From contig KE159538.1 in NCBI GenBank assembly GCA_000403215.2, positions 373,398 through 437,397 of the forward strand: a stretch of 64,000 nucleotides of DNA, written 5' to 3'. Shown here piece after piece: positions 1 through 9,334 of this stretch. The notes under the pieces were generated by a model. That model worked only from the letters and a program-made list of their open reading frames with translations, ran no database searches and was not told the DNA's origin. Made by a program: the position numbers and the translations under genes. Each line of letters starts with the position of its first letter. The first letter of the stretch is position 1. Origin of the DNA: Lachnospiraceae bacterium A4 (GTDB taxonomy: Bacteria > Bacillota > Clostridia > Lachnospirales > Lachnospiraceae).

Positions 1-150
1 TTACAGAGTGCCTCGCCAAGACGCTTGCTTTCACAATATCCGGCGCGGGTGGTGTTGCAATTGATATAACCTAGATATTCTTCATCGAACTTATCCACAT
101 CATTTCTGTTTTCGCCATAGATTTCCACAAAGGAAAAGAAGAAAAAGCGT
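1..150 (-). pseudogene. Fragment of an NAD-dependent epimerase/dehydratase, runs off the left edge
   Basis: Read on the minus strand, the first 150 bases encode a stretch resembling the middle of short-chain NAD-dependent epimerases/dehydratases: FVEIYGEN followed about 25 residues later by a Y-x-x-x-K-like stretch, YCESKRLGEAL. In this family that region carries the catalytic Tyr and Lys. The reading frame is open to the window edge. Upstream of it, beyond about position 150, the frame no longer reads as a Rossmann N-terminus, so the gene has lost its 5' half, probably through the insertion-sequence activity to its right. The substrate cannot be told from this fragment. Confidence 0.5.
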
Positions 151-279
151 TGGCAGTGATGGGATGAGGCATATTACGACAGATGATATGTACCCTGTCC
201 TGCAGCACACTTTTATAGACAGTATTTGAAACCTGAGATTTTAATTTGACGTTTTTGTGCGGGAGAAAGGAACTTTAGT

Positions 280-1131
280 TTGCTGGGCTACAATAAGGGC
301 ATCCTCATTGAAAAGAGTACAGTACAGCGGATTGTCCGGAACCTTGGTTACAGCCGCCAGAAAAACCGCAAAATGGAACAGGTTGGTAATCCGGATCCTG
401 ACAGAGGCGTGCAGTTTGAGTTTATCCATTCAGAAACAGATAAATCCCTGAGGGATGGCATTCCCGTCATTTCTGTTGATACAAAGAAAAAAGAAAATAT
501 CGGCAACTTCAAAAATGACGGTACGGAGTATCGGGCATCAAAACAGCCGCGCATGGTGTCCGACCATGATTTCTTTATCCCAGAGCTTGGGAAAATTGCT
601 CCTTATGGGATATACGTCCTGAATAACAATGCTGCGTCTGTAAACCTGGGAACAAGTGCTGACACAGGCCTGTTTTCAGTAGAAAGCATCCGCCGCTGGT
701 GGTACACAGTAGGCATGGAAAACTTCCGGTATGCCGACAGGATTGTGGTCACCTGCGACTGCGGCGGAAGCAACGGAAGCTGGAACAGGCTGTGGAAGCT
801 TGCACTGGCAGAATTGGCTGAAGAAATCGATAAGGAAATAGAAGTCATCCATTATCCGCCAGGGACATCTAAATATAATAAGGTTGAACACCGGCTCTTC
901 TGTTACATCTCAAAACACTGGCAGGGTAAACCGCTGGTTGATGTGCAGACCGTAGTGAACCTAATTCAGTCTACAACTACTGAGAATGGACTGTCTGTTG
1001 CATGTATGCTTGATAAAAATGTTTATGAAACGAGCATCAAAGTGACTGATGAAAGCATTGATGCAATTGACATTGAATACACAGGTCCACATCATGGATG
1101 GGCATACATCATAAAAGGCTTTAAACTTTAA
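280..1131 (+). pseudogene. ISAzo13-family transposase, 5'-truncated
   Basis: The open frame (283 codons from a TTG that is not a convincing start) matches the C-terminal two thirds of ISAzo13/Rhodopirellula-type DDE transposases. Visible family landmarks are LGYSRQKNRK near the start, VISVDTKKKE with the first catalytic Asp, YGIYVLNNN, a second acidic cluster in VTCDCGGSNGSW, and PPGTSKYNKVEHRLF with the conserved Glu near residue 208. Family members are usually about 400 residues, so the DNA-binding N-terminus is missing and no start with a good ribosome binding site is seen. No inverted repeat could be assigned. It abuts the remains of an AAA-ATPase gene, whose front half it may have replaced. 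Probably inactive. Confidence 0.75.
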
Positions 1132-1137
1132 GCGGTA

Positions 1138-1585
1138 ATTTTTCTACAGTTTCTTATCTGTTTGGCAATCTGGGAATATATTGTCCATGGGATGTAATTA
1201 ATTATTGTGGCGATCTGCGCGATGGAAGTGTGACCAAACCGCAAAATTACTGGGTAAACACAAGCAGCAACGATATTATCAGAAAATTTTTAAGCAAGGC
1301 AAAAACAGCGGACAGAAACGACATTGAGCAGTTGATTAGCGGAAACAGCATTAAAAAGATAATCCGTCAGGAACTGACTTACCGGGCTCTGGATTCCAAC
1401 CCTGACAATCTGTGAAGTATTCTCTTTACGACTGGGGAACTGACAGAACTTGTCATTCCAAACAGGGAGATCCAGTGGATTTTTATCTGGTAGATCCGTG
1501 AATGGTTCAAATGGGAAACTGAAAAAACATGGAAAAACCGGAAAGCTTCTTCATTCCATGAAAACGACACAGCCGCCATCGAGGG
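1138..1585 (+). pseudogene. AAA-ATPase/PD-(D/E)XK (DUF1703-type) protein, middle fragment
   Basis: The frame beginning LFGNLGIYCPWDVINY and continuing through NYWVNTSSNDI and RQELTYRALDSNPDNL is the characteristic middle of the clostridial AAA-ATPase-like/DUF1703 proteins. The ATPase N-terminus (Walker A and B) is absent. The frame has two in-frame stops, a TGA at 1413-1415 where the family has Trp and a TAG at 1491-1493; it then continues through FTTGELTELVIPNREIQ to FHENDTAAIEG. The reading breaks off at 1585 exactly where the inverted repeat of an IS1182-like element begins. The rest of the gene resumes at 6493. The role of such proteins is poorly known. This copy is clearly dead. Confidence 0.75.
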
Positions 1586-1659
1586 AGACTGTCCGAAAAC
1601 TCGGATAATTTAACCTAAAGAAATAAAGATTGATACGCTCTTGTGAGTTTTCAATATAA

Positions 1660-3365
1660 CCTGAATCCGTGAGCTTAGCCTCAAATTAAAACCGGACGAA
1701 ATTATCCGGTAAAAATGTGGGGTAAGACATTGCTGCCTGTGAGGCAACGGCCGTTGTTCTATAAAAATGGCATCACTCCATGAACCCCTGTCCGTACAGG
1801 GGTTGGTTGGTACGTATCCTGTTGTCAGCCGGGCTAGAGGGCGAAATATTCAAAGGCATAGTACACACGCTGGAATACATCCCGCCAGACATTACTCTTC
1901 CCCAGACCTATGATCAGCTTCCGGGCGTGTTCTGTCACATGGCATGCGATATTGACCAGATTGTTGATGACTGTCCTGTGTCTGCGGCGTTTTACAGCTC
2001 GTTTCTGGCGGGGATTCCGCTTCCCAAGCGTTTCCTGCCCTATCATGCGTAGTATGTTATAGGAAAGGATGGCAAGCTCCAGCACCAGTTCGTTGGTCTC
2101 GAACTTTCCGGACGGGAGGCGTTCAAGATCCATGTCTGTCTTCAGCTCGCTGTGGAACTGCTCGCTTTCCCCGTGGGCATGGTAATGCCCGATGACTTCC
2201 CGGTCTGTGAAGCCCGTGTTAGTCCACCAAACATTGGTCTCAATGTCCGGCACAAGGAGGAACTGCCCTTTTTTGTCAATGGTGCGCTCGATGATCTCAT
2301 ATCCCATGCGGATTACGGCATGCTTTGTGGTGCCATCCCCTGCCTGGTATATGATCTCCTTCCAGTCGCTCCCGATATAGACAGCTTTGCCATCCCGGGG
2401 ATGGGTAATGTCCTTGGAGTTGTCTTTTGCCATCTGCAGCCAGTCCTCTTTGCTTTCCTTGCGTAGGTTGCGCTTGATGATGAAATAACACCCCCTCTCC
2501 AGGAGGATCCCGATGTTCTCGGCAGAGTCGTTGCCGGAATCGAGCCGGAAGAGCAGGGGCTCATCCGTCAGCTGGCGGCATATGTTGATGGTCTCATCCA
2601 AAAACCGGGGTGTGCCTTTCTGGCAGTGCTGTTTTCCCTCCCTCAGCTCCAGGTTGGCAAGGTAGCCCTCGCTGCCAATATAGGCGAACATGGGGGCGTA
2701 GCCGTCGCAGCCTTTATAAGTCCGGGACACGCCCTCCTTGCTGGTATTCGAGTTGTCGAAAGGCGAGACGTCCATGTCGACCGGGACATACCCGCAGGGG
2801 AGCTTTGAGGGCACGATGCCGTTGGATTTCAGCATCCTGACGTTCTCGTCCAGAATCCGGACACGGATGGAACTGCCAATCAGGTCAAGGCGCTGGCGTA
2901 AAGTCTCCGCAGAAGGGATGCCATAGCAGATGCCAAGTGCGGCTTTATAAAATCCGGATCATCGTCCATTTCATGCACAGCGTCAAAGGAGGGTTTCCCC
3001 ATGCACTGCATGCCGATATATGTCAGCAGGACATCACCGTTCTTTATCTGATGCTGGGGATGGTTGCAGTCGACTTTCATGTTGTTGCAGTTTTTGACGA
3101 AATCGCTTTTTCCGAGGATGGCGCCTACGACAGCAAGCCCTCCGCTTGGGATAATACGCTCATTTGTTAATTCAACAATAATGTTCTTGCCCATGATGAC
3201 CTCCGGAATTGTATGTTTTTGCTAACTCCAGTATACCACGGACAAGGAAATGCCGCACCGTTTTTTACCCAATGGGTGCAAAGTTTGAGGCTATAAAACA
3301 TGCTACAAGTACTGGAATTATGTGGCATTGTGAAAATAATTTAGAGCAAGGCTCACGGATTCAGG
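1660..3365 (-). mobile_element. IS1380-family insertion sequence with visible target duplication
   Basis: The termini are a 15-bp perfect inverted repeat: CCTGAATCCGTGAGC at 1660-1674 and its reverse complement at 3351-3365. They are flanked on both sides by TATAA (1655-1659 and 3366-3370), a direct repeat that reads as the target-site duplication. The roughly 1.7-kb element carries a transposase gene on the minus strand at 1834-3194 that is broken by a frameshift. It sits inside the left part of the IS1182-like element, so it arrived later than that element. Confidence 0.85.
1834..3194 (-). pseudogene. IS1380-family transposase, frameshifted
   Basis: Translation starts well at 3194 (GGAGGTCATC before ATG) and reads MGKNIIVELTNERIIPSGG, then an N-terminal domain typical of IS1380 DDE transposases. 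At about 2949-2952 a run of four A (T on the coding strand) is one base short of what keeps the frame. After the shift the protein continues with LGICYGIPSAETLRQRLD and then the catalytic half: DMDVSPFDNS, LLFRLDSGNDSAEN with the D-S-G-N-D motif, and the C-terminal half ending at 1834. Restoring one base would give about 453 residues, a normal length. Either the element is inactive or the base is a sequencing error. Confidence 0.8.
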
Positions 3366-3379
3366 TATAAATTAAAATT

Positions 3380-4930
3380 GTACATTGCTACGAAAATAAA
3401 GCTCGTAGCCAAGAATTGAACCTTGACAACAAATGTTTTCAACAATCATGGAAGCATCACAATAAAGCAGTCATAAAACTGGCTGCTGTCAGTGAAATAT
3501 TGCTAATGCAAAGAATCAGGCTTGTACTTCCACATGATAGCCATGCTTCTCTAATTCCCGTATGTACCGGGAAAGCTGTTTTTGTTCACAGTTTTTACGT
3601 CTGGCTTCAAAACAGGATTCATCGAAAAGAGTGCCCTGTTTGAGCATGGTGTAAATGATTACGAGAAGTTTTCTGGCAAGGGCGACAATAGCCTTTTGGG
3701 CGCCCTTCTTCTGCTTGATTCTCCAATACCAGGCAGATAGATAGGTATTTCGCTTCCCGGCACTTTCATTATTTCCAGGACACAGACCTGCCCATGAGCA
3801 GATATGTTCCGCAGTTTTGAACGGTTTCATATCAATGCCGATTTCAGCAATGATTGCGCAGGAAGCCGTTGTGCTTATTCCATAAATGCTGCTCAGCTGT
3901 TCCACCTGCAAAGCAAATGGGATCATATCCGCCTCAAGGTTCTTTTCGATTTCGGCAAGGTGTTCTTTTAAAGAATCATAATGACCCATAAGAATTTTAA
4001 GAAATGCCTTTTGGTGCTCCGACAGGGTTCCATTTACAGACATGAGGATTTCATCTATACGGTTTCTTGTCTTTGTTTTTAAGCAGGAGTTCAAAGCAGT
4101 CCGGTCAATTTGGCCATGCTCAATCAGGTGCAGGATGATGTTCCTGCTGGAAGCGCCAAAAATATCAGAAATAAAAGAGGATAAGCGGAAACCGGAGCTT
4201 TGAAGGAACTTCTCAACCCTGTTTTTCTGAGATGTGATGTCACGGATGACGCTTTTGCGGTAACGGTTTAAGTCACGGAACTCTCATATTGTTTTTTCAG
4301 GAATGAAGCTTCCATTCAAAAGTCCGGCACGTAGTAAGGTGGAGATCCATTCGGAATCCCGCATATCTGTTTTCTTGCCTGGGACATTCTTCATATGGCG
4401 TGCATTTACAACAAGCAAAGTAATGTTTCCGGAAAAGGCCTCTTCCAGTATTTCATAAACAGGCATCCAGTAAATGCCCGTGCTTTCCATAGCGACATGA
4501 TGGCAGTTTTGTGAAATGATCCAGTCCCGTAAAGCAATCATATCCGGGATTAGGGTGGTAAACTCACGGATTTCGGAATGTGTGGGTTTACCCAAAGGAC
4601 CAGTAAGGATACAGGCAACAATTTTTTCTTTGTGGACATCCAGACCACAGGAAATTTCCAAAAGGTCTTTCATACAGAGCATCTCCTTTGCAATTGAATT
4701 GGCAGGAGATTTGCCCGAGGTGATACGGACTTTGCTACTCGTGCTATCCAAAAAGGCGCAACAATATGCTGTGCTCAAGGGCAAAACATTTACGTTGAAA
4801 AACGGGGTGCAGATCCTCCAAGGTGCAATCAAACTTAATCCTGCCTGAATCTATTATAAGGCAGGACAGGAAGCTGGAACAGTAGAGGAGCCAGTCCCCT
4901 ATTTTCATTATAAGCTGTGATATGTCTTCA
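3380..4930 (-). mobile_element. IS110-family element, ends approximate
   Basis: This roughly 1.5-kb block holds an IS110-type transposase read on the minus strand (3516-4673). IS110 elements usually have no clear inverted repeats or target duplication, so the ends are estimated by subtracting the IS1380 element and the expected 0.2-kb IS1182 leader from the 3.4-kb distance. At 4933 the sequence returns to an IS1182 leader (TTGAAAACTGAATAAAGTAC), which is also found in front of the other IS1182 transposase. A small hairpin (CCTGCC...GGCAGG) lies near 4841-4866. It could be part of the structured RNA known in IS110 elements, but I cannot show that. Confidence 0.5.
3516..4673 (-). pseudogene. 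IS110-family transposase with one in-frame stop codon
   Basis: From the ATG at 4673 (AAGGAG eight to nine bases upstream) the frame reads an IS110 N-terminal DEDD RNase-H-like domain: CGLDVHKEKIVACI with the first Asp, HVAMESTGIYWMP with the Glu, and NARHMKNVPGKKTDMRDSEW with the Asp pair. A TGA at 4284-4286 stops it after about 129 residues. The next codon continues the same frame with EFRDLNRYRKSVIRD and runs without another stop to 3516. It passes through the C-terminal transposase_20-type domain with SIYGISTTASCAIIAEIG and FKTAEHICSWAGLCPGNNES. The full length would be 385 codons, normal for the family. A single nonsense mutation (Arg to stop) has therefore probably inactivated it. Confidence 0.8.
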
Positions 4931-4990
4931 TGATTCGTTGAAAACTGAATAAAGTACACAGAAAATCATGCATCTATGGCTCAAATATAG

Positions 4991-4996
4991 TATAAT
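4991..4996 (+). promoter_or_regulatory. Candidate -10 box of the IS1182-like transposase
   Basis: TATAAT lies 37 bases before the transposase ATG at 5033. The second IS1182 copy also has TATAATGG at about the same distance from its transposase start, and both share the upstream motif TTGAAAACTGAATAAAGTAC. No convincing -35 box was found at 16-18 bases. The call rests on the perfect hexamer and its conservation between the two elements. Confidence 0.45.
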
Positions 4997-5032
4997 GGAA
5001 GCTGAGAAAAATTTATTCCGGGGTGAATTGAA

Positions 5033-6478
5033 ATGCCGTATGTTTCAGGTTTTAACAGGGATCAGCTGATGTATTGTTCATGGGATGCATTTGTAGATAA
5101 AGAAAGTATTGCAAGGATCATTGATGCGTTTGTAAATCATCTTGATATAGAAAAGTACGGTGTAAAACCTGTAGCAGCAGAAGGCCGTCCATCTTACGAT
5201 CCTAAAAGCCTTTATAAGGTTTATATTTATGGAAGCAGAAAGGGTATCCGCTCCTCACGAAAACTGGCAGAAAGCTGTAAAGTAAATCTTGAAGTGAAAT
5301 GGATGACTGGCGGTGTGGAACCTGATTTTCGTACCATTGCAGATTTCAGGAAAAACAACATAGACAGCCTGAAAGAAATTTTTCATGAATTCAACCGGCG
5401 GATTTCCAGTGCAGTGGAATGGGGATTTTCTTCTGTCGACGGGACAAAGATTCAGGCGAATAATGCAAAGGATAACAACTTCACCAAAAATAAGCTGGAT
5501 GACAGGATCAGATGGCTGAATGGCCATACAGATGAATATCTGCGGATTCTGAATGAAATGGATGAGCAGGAAGAAGCAGATGGAATTCCTGGGGAACTGA
5601 CAAGAGAAAGTCTTGAGGCTAAGTTAAAAGAGGCACGGGAGAGACTTGCCAGATATGAAGGTTATCAGAAACTGATGGAAGAAACGGGGGCATCCCAGCT
5701 TTCCATTACAGACGCAGACGCAAGGCTCATGAAAAATAAAAATGGTTTTGCAGTAGCATATAACCCACAGACGGCGGTAGATTCTGAAACGCATCTGATT
5801 CGTGACTTTCAGATGACCAATCAGGTAACTGACCATGGATTACTGGGAAGTACCATGCAGGGAATAAAGGATTCCGATCCGGAAAAAATCATAGAAGCAG
5901 TGGCTGATAAAGGTTATGAAGCTACGGAAGATATGGCAGAGTGTCTGGAAAAGGGTATTATCCCACATGTCATAACGGATGATGGAAAAGATGGTTACGA
6001 AATAGAAATACCTTATGAAGAAGCAGAAGCTGATACTGTCGGTACGGCTCCTGAAGAACTGAAAAAAGCACTGCACGCAGGCAGGATTCCGGAAGCTTAT
6101 GCAGAAGTGATACAGGATATGAGGGTGGAAACAGTCCGGCGTAAAGTGGTGGATGAAAAACAGGAAAACAGCAGCGTGTATGGAAGCCCTGAAGAAATGC
6201 TGGAAAAGGCAAAAGAAGGTTATTTTGTCAGAGATCCTGAGAGAAACATGGTATACTGTCCGGCAGGAGAAATCCTGAGACAGAAAAGTATAAAGAAAAA
6301 CGGGAACATTCGATATTCTAATAAAAATGCCTGCAGGCACTGTCCAAGGCGTAATAAGTGTTATAAAGGAAAAGGTGAATGGAAAGAGACTGACTTTAGC
6401 AAAGACCAGCTGATAAAACCCTGTAAGGACTGGCTAAAGGCAGAAGGAAAGGGGCTAAATTTATGCCTAAAAATCTAG
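5033..6478 (+). pseudogene. IS1182-family transposase, C-terminally truncated
   Basis: A start at 5033 with GGGGTG seven bases upstream gives 481 residues with the IS1182 layout. An N-terminal helical domain carries YDPKSLYKVYIYG and RSSRKLAESC, followed by PDFRTIADFRKNN, then the DDE core with SSVDGTKIQANNAKDNN (first Asp), LSITDADARLMKNKNGF, and VADKGYEATEDMAECLEKG (second Asp). A Cys-rich stretch CRHCPRRNKCYKGKGEW comes next. Compared with the 578-residue copy at 44589-46325, which appears to be roughly half identical, the last about 90 residues, including the HPFGTIKRAMG region with the final Glu, are missing. The frame ends abruptly in LNLCLKI just inside the right inverted repeat, so an internal deletion removed the 3' end. 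Inactive. Confidence 0.8.
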
Positions 6479-6492
6479 TTTTCGGACAGGCT

Positions 6493-6868
6493 AGAGGGGG
6501 GGATTCAATGCCTACCTGAAAAAGACTATCGGCATCCGTGATACAAATACCAGAAAAAGTATGAAAGAGAATTTTTACCATGGTATTTTACTCGGTCTTT
6601 TTGGAAACATGGATGGGATGTCCAGTCAAATGCGGAATCCGGCGATGGCTACAGCGACATCAGTATTGATATCGAGGAGCAGGAAACAGGAATTGTCATA
6701 GATTTAAAATATGCGAAAAATGCATCATTTGACGCCGCATGCAATAAAGCAATGAAGCAGATCAATGGCCGAAATTATGCCGAAAAACTGACGTATGACG
6801 GTATGACGACAATCCGCAAATACGGGATCGCATGTTATAAAAGACGCTGTAAAATCATTTCCAGCTAA
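6493..6868 (+). pseudogene. AAA-ATPase/PD-(D/E)XK (DUF1703-type) protein, C-terminal fragment
   Basis: Immediately after the IS1182 right end the sequence reads GFNAYLKKTIGIRDT and ENFYHGILLGLFGNM, then shifts frame near 6610 and continues as GWDVQSNAESGDGYSD, VIDLKYAKN and INGRNYAEKLTYDG to a TAA at 6866-6868. This is the PD-(D/E)XK nuclease-like C-terminus of the gene whose middle lies at 1138-1585; D in YSD and D-x-K in DLK would be the active-site residues. Together the two pieces show one gene split by the insertion-sequence stack, with an additional frameshift. Confidence 0.75.
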
Positions 6869-6905
6869 AAAGAAATAGCCTGTGGGTGAACGTACAAATC
6901 AAGGT

Positions 6906-6928
6906 GTGTGAAATCTCTGATTTCACAC
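6906..6928. repeat. Perfect 10-bp hairpin at the end of the AAA-ATPase gene
   Basis: GTGTGAAATC, a 3-base loop, and its exact reverse complement GATTTCACAC. The right arm overlaps the stop codon of the minus-strand gene at 6923-8530. No run of T follows on either strand, so it is not a classical intrinsic terminator. It could still stop or protect the 3' end of that transcript. Confidence 0.5.
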
Positions 6929-8530
6929 TACCGCCTCAACGATCGTCTTATCCCCAATCTGCAGTTCCTTTACCCCGATTTCTTTTTTCTGATTAAAGTT
7001 AAAGCTGAGCAGATACCCTCTATCTTTGCGATAGTATTCCAGGTAATCCGCAAGCTGCCTCTCTCCACGCTCATTGTACTCGTTCCCGCGCCAGATCTTG
7101 AGCTCAATGATAAACTGCTCGCCAAGATAATCCACAATGACATCCGTGCGCCTCTCATTCCTTGTCTGCGCCTCGATGTAATAGTTTCCTGTACCGTTGA
7201 TAATAGGTATTAGATAAAGAAGGAAGAACTTGCGCCCATACTCCTCAACGAATCTTATATCCTCCTCTCCATATAGATCTGTAAAGGTTCTGACAAACCT
7301 CCGCATCACAGTATCCATGTCAAGCATTCCGTCATGGAAAAAATAATTCCTGTCACGTCTTGCCATGCTGGCGATCTCCCTAGACGATCCCGAACATGGA
7401 AGTTCCGCCTCTGACAGAAAATAATTATAGAGACGCGTCTCAAAGATGCGATTTGACACACGGACTTTGCCTGCGTAACTGACTACATAGCCAAACATGG
7501 CTGCGAGACTGATCTCCTTCACATCCTGATTGTATGTGTATTCAACGCCCTGGAAGAGCATAGACTGGAACATCTGTTTCATCTCTGGATAGTCGTCGAG
7601 ATGGCGTATCATGCTCTCAAACAAGGGCATTCTATCCGTTAAGATATGCCTGACAGCCTCCTCGATTCCTGCCTCTGTCCATGCCTTATCTAATTTTTCA
7701 AAGTTATCTCTGCCCAAAAGTTTTTCATCAATATATTTGCAAATTGATGAGACAAGAACCGGATAGCCGGATGTATACTGATAAATTTCCTCTGCCATCT
7801 CCTGCACACTCATTCCTGTATGATAATCTGCCTCATATTCCTCCAGCATACCTGCAATCTGACTCGTTGAAAAACTCATGTCCATATCAAAATCAGCCGC
7901 AATATTCCACGGACTGTTATACTGATGCTCTGAATCTGAGCGCAGTTTTAGTTTCAAATTTTTGATATCATATACGCCTGCAAGGATCACCGAATGAAAT
8001 GTCGGCATTTCATCACGGTCAAGATAATATGCCCTCAACTGCGCCAGGAAGTCGATAAATACCTGATTGTTGGATGCACTGTCAACTTCGTCAATCATCA
8101 GTACGATCGGTTTTTGTGCTTTCGCACATATTCTGCTCAGACGTATAAATAGTTCTTTCTGACTGACATCTTCAGAACTTTTCACAAGTTCTGACAGCGG
8201 TTTCATCAGCTCTTCCATACTATTCACATCCATGATCTGAGCTTTCTGTATCACAATCTTTGCAAAAGCGCGCACAAATGTCGGCGCATCCACAAAATCT
8301 TCTGTCCCAATCTTCTGAAAATCCAGAGAGAAAACAATGTAATCTGTCATCAGATATTTTGCCAACGCTCGGAGTGTCGTCGTCTTCCCGTACTGACGCC
8401 CTTTGTTGATCACAAAATAACTTCCATATGCAACATAATCCTCTGTAATCTTTTCCAATCTGTCATCGAGCCTTACCATATAGTCTCTCTGCGGATTACA
8501 GAAACCCGTTGTATTAAATCTGCGCCGCAT
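6923..8530 (-). CDS. AAA-family ATPase with C-terminal PD-(D/E)XK nuclease-like domain
   Basis: The start chosen is the ATG at 8530 with GGAGG eight bases upstream, giving 535 residues; an upstream start at 8545 has no better site. The N-terminus (about residues 10-250) is a P-loop domain with a variant Walker A, NKGRQYGKTTT, and Walker B PIVLMIDEVDSA, as in the AAA-like ATPases common in Clostridia and Bacteroidetes. The C-terminal 120 residues contain DVIVDYLGEQFIIELKIW, the D...E-x-K core of a PD-(D/E)XK fold. The gene is intact and lies next to the ruins of a second ATPase/nuclease of related architecture. Such proteins are often found with mobile DNA, and a defence or DNA-processing role is possible but not shown. 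No partner gene is obvious. Confidence 0.75.
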   Translation of the reverse strand: MRRRFNTTGFCNPQRDYMVRLDDRLEKITEDYVAYGSYFVINKGRQYGKTTTLRALAKYLMTDYIVFSLDFQKIGTEDFVDAPTFVRAFAKIVIQKAQIMDVNSMEELMKPLSELVKSSEDVSQKELFIRLSRICAKAQKPIVLMIDEVDSASNNQVFIDFLAQLRAYYLDRDEMPTFHSVILAGVYDIKNLKLKLRSDSEHQYNSPWNIAADFDMDMSFSTSQIAGMLEEYEADYHTGMSVQEMAEEIYQYTSGYPVLVSSICKYIDEKLLGRDNFEKLDKAWTEAGIEEAVRHILTDRMPLFESMIRHLDDYPEMKQMFQSMLFQGVEYTYNQDVKEISLAAMFGYVVSYAGKVRVSNRIFETRLYNYFLSEAELPCSGSSREIASMARRDRNYFFHDGMLDMDTVMRRFVRTFTDLYGEEDIRFVEEYGRKFFLLYLIPIINGTGNYYIEAQTRNERRTDVIVDYLGEQFIIELKIWRGNEYNERGERQLADYLEYYRKDRGYLLSFNFNQKKEIGVKELQIGDKTIVEAVV

Positions 8531-8683
8531 GATCTCTACCTCCAATTTCTATTCATCACATCCTACACACACTCACTACCCTGATGTACCACGGATAATC
8601 CTATAAACTAAGAAACTGTAGGAAAATAAGTGATGCAGATTGCGCAGGATAGTTTCTAAATCCATCGGTATAGAAATTATCCG

Positions 8684-9247
8684 TCAAAATACAAAAATAT
8701 CCTCCAGCGTCATAGTGACCGGAAATGCCCACAGCGTGATCTCCTGTTTAAGATTGTAGTGTTCGCTTGTCTCATCATCGTCTAATATATACGATTCCTC
8801 AATCTCATATCTGCCGTATTTCAGATAATAGATCTCAACAGCCCTTTCCATAGGAGATACGATCCCGTACTCTTCCACGCCGCTCGCCTCATAGATATCT
8901 TTCTTGACGCCTCTGTCCCGCTTTGCTGTTGACGGGCTGAGCGTCTCAGCCACAAATTTGGGCGTACCATAGTAGGAATTTCCCCGGATCTTATTCCTGT
9001 CGCAGCAGATAATAATATCTGGTTCGAGATAATCGTCGCTGTCCTTTGCATATTTGTAGTCAATGTTTTCCATAAACATCAGACAGAGACTGTCCTTTAA
9101 TCCGTTGCTTATCTTTGAAAATATTCATCCATTGACCACACTATGCCGAAAATTAGGCGCCGGAGACAAATCAAATATCTCCCCGTTAATTTTCTCATCC
9201 CGGATTCGTTCCTATTTATCTGCCAGCATATACTGTTCTCCCTTCAT
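8684..9247 (-). pseudogene. Uma2-family (DUF820) PD-(D/E)XK protein with two stop codons
   Basis: From an ATG at 9247 the frame reads MKGEQYMLADK, stop (TAG, 9212-9214), a 28-residue stretch containing GEIFDLSPAPNFRH, stop (TGA, 9125-9127), then an open 146 residues to 8684. The open part includes YLEPDIIICCDRNK, PKFVAETLSPSTAKRD and DIYEASGVEEYGIV, the typical Uma2 motifs with Asp, Glu and a downstream Lys of a restriction-endonuclease-like fold. All three pieces are in one frame, so only two point mutations separate it from an intact protein of about 187 residues, the normal family length. A shorter product starting at 9079 is possible but would lack the N-terminal helix. Confidence 0.75.
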
Positions 9248-9334
9248 GATACCTGAAAATACTGTGTTTATGAGAAAATGACATCTTTCATAATATCAGT
9301 ATACACACTGCTTGCGTCTGAGACAACACAAAAT

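Larger units (their letters stand above)
1586..6492 (+). mobile_element. IS1182-family element carrying nested IS1380 and IS110 elements
   Basis: The left end reads AGACTGTCCGAAAAC at 1586-1600, and the right end, read inwards, is AGCCTGTCCGAAAAC ending at 6492. The second IS1182-family copy in this window (44452-46538) has nearly the same termini in the same orientation relative to its transposase. Its own transposase gene (5033-6478) lies at the right. The distance from left end to transposase is about 3.4 kb instead of about 0.2 kb, because an IS1380 element (1660-3365) and an IS110-type element (about 3.4-4.9 kb) have landed in between. The flanks are a G-rich stretch (gaggg on the left, aggggggg on the right). 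The composite interrupts the AAA-ATPase pseudogene. Confidence 0.7.

Noticed and set aside
5840-6340. 166-residue Phe/Ile-rich frame opposite the first IS1182 transposase
   Set aside because: Shadow of the transposase; hydrophobic look comes from reverse-complemented Lys/Glu codons, so it is not a membrane protein.
6906-6928. Intrinsic terminator at the end of the AAA-ATPase gene
   Set aside because: The hairpin is perfect, but no T-run follows on either strand, so it is listed only as a hairpin.
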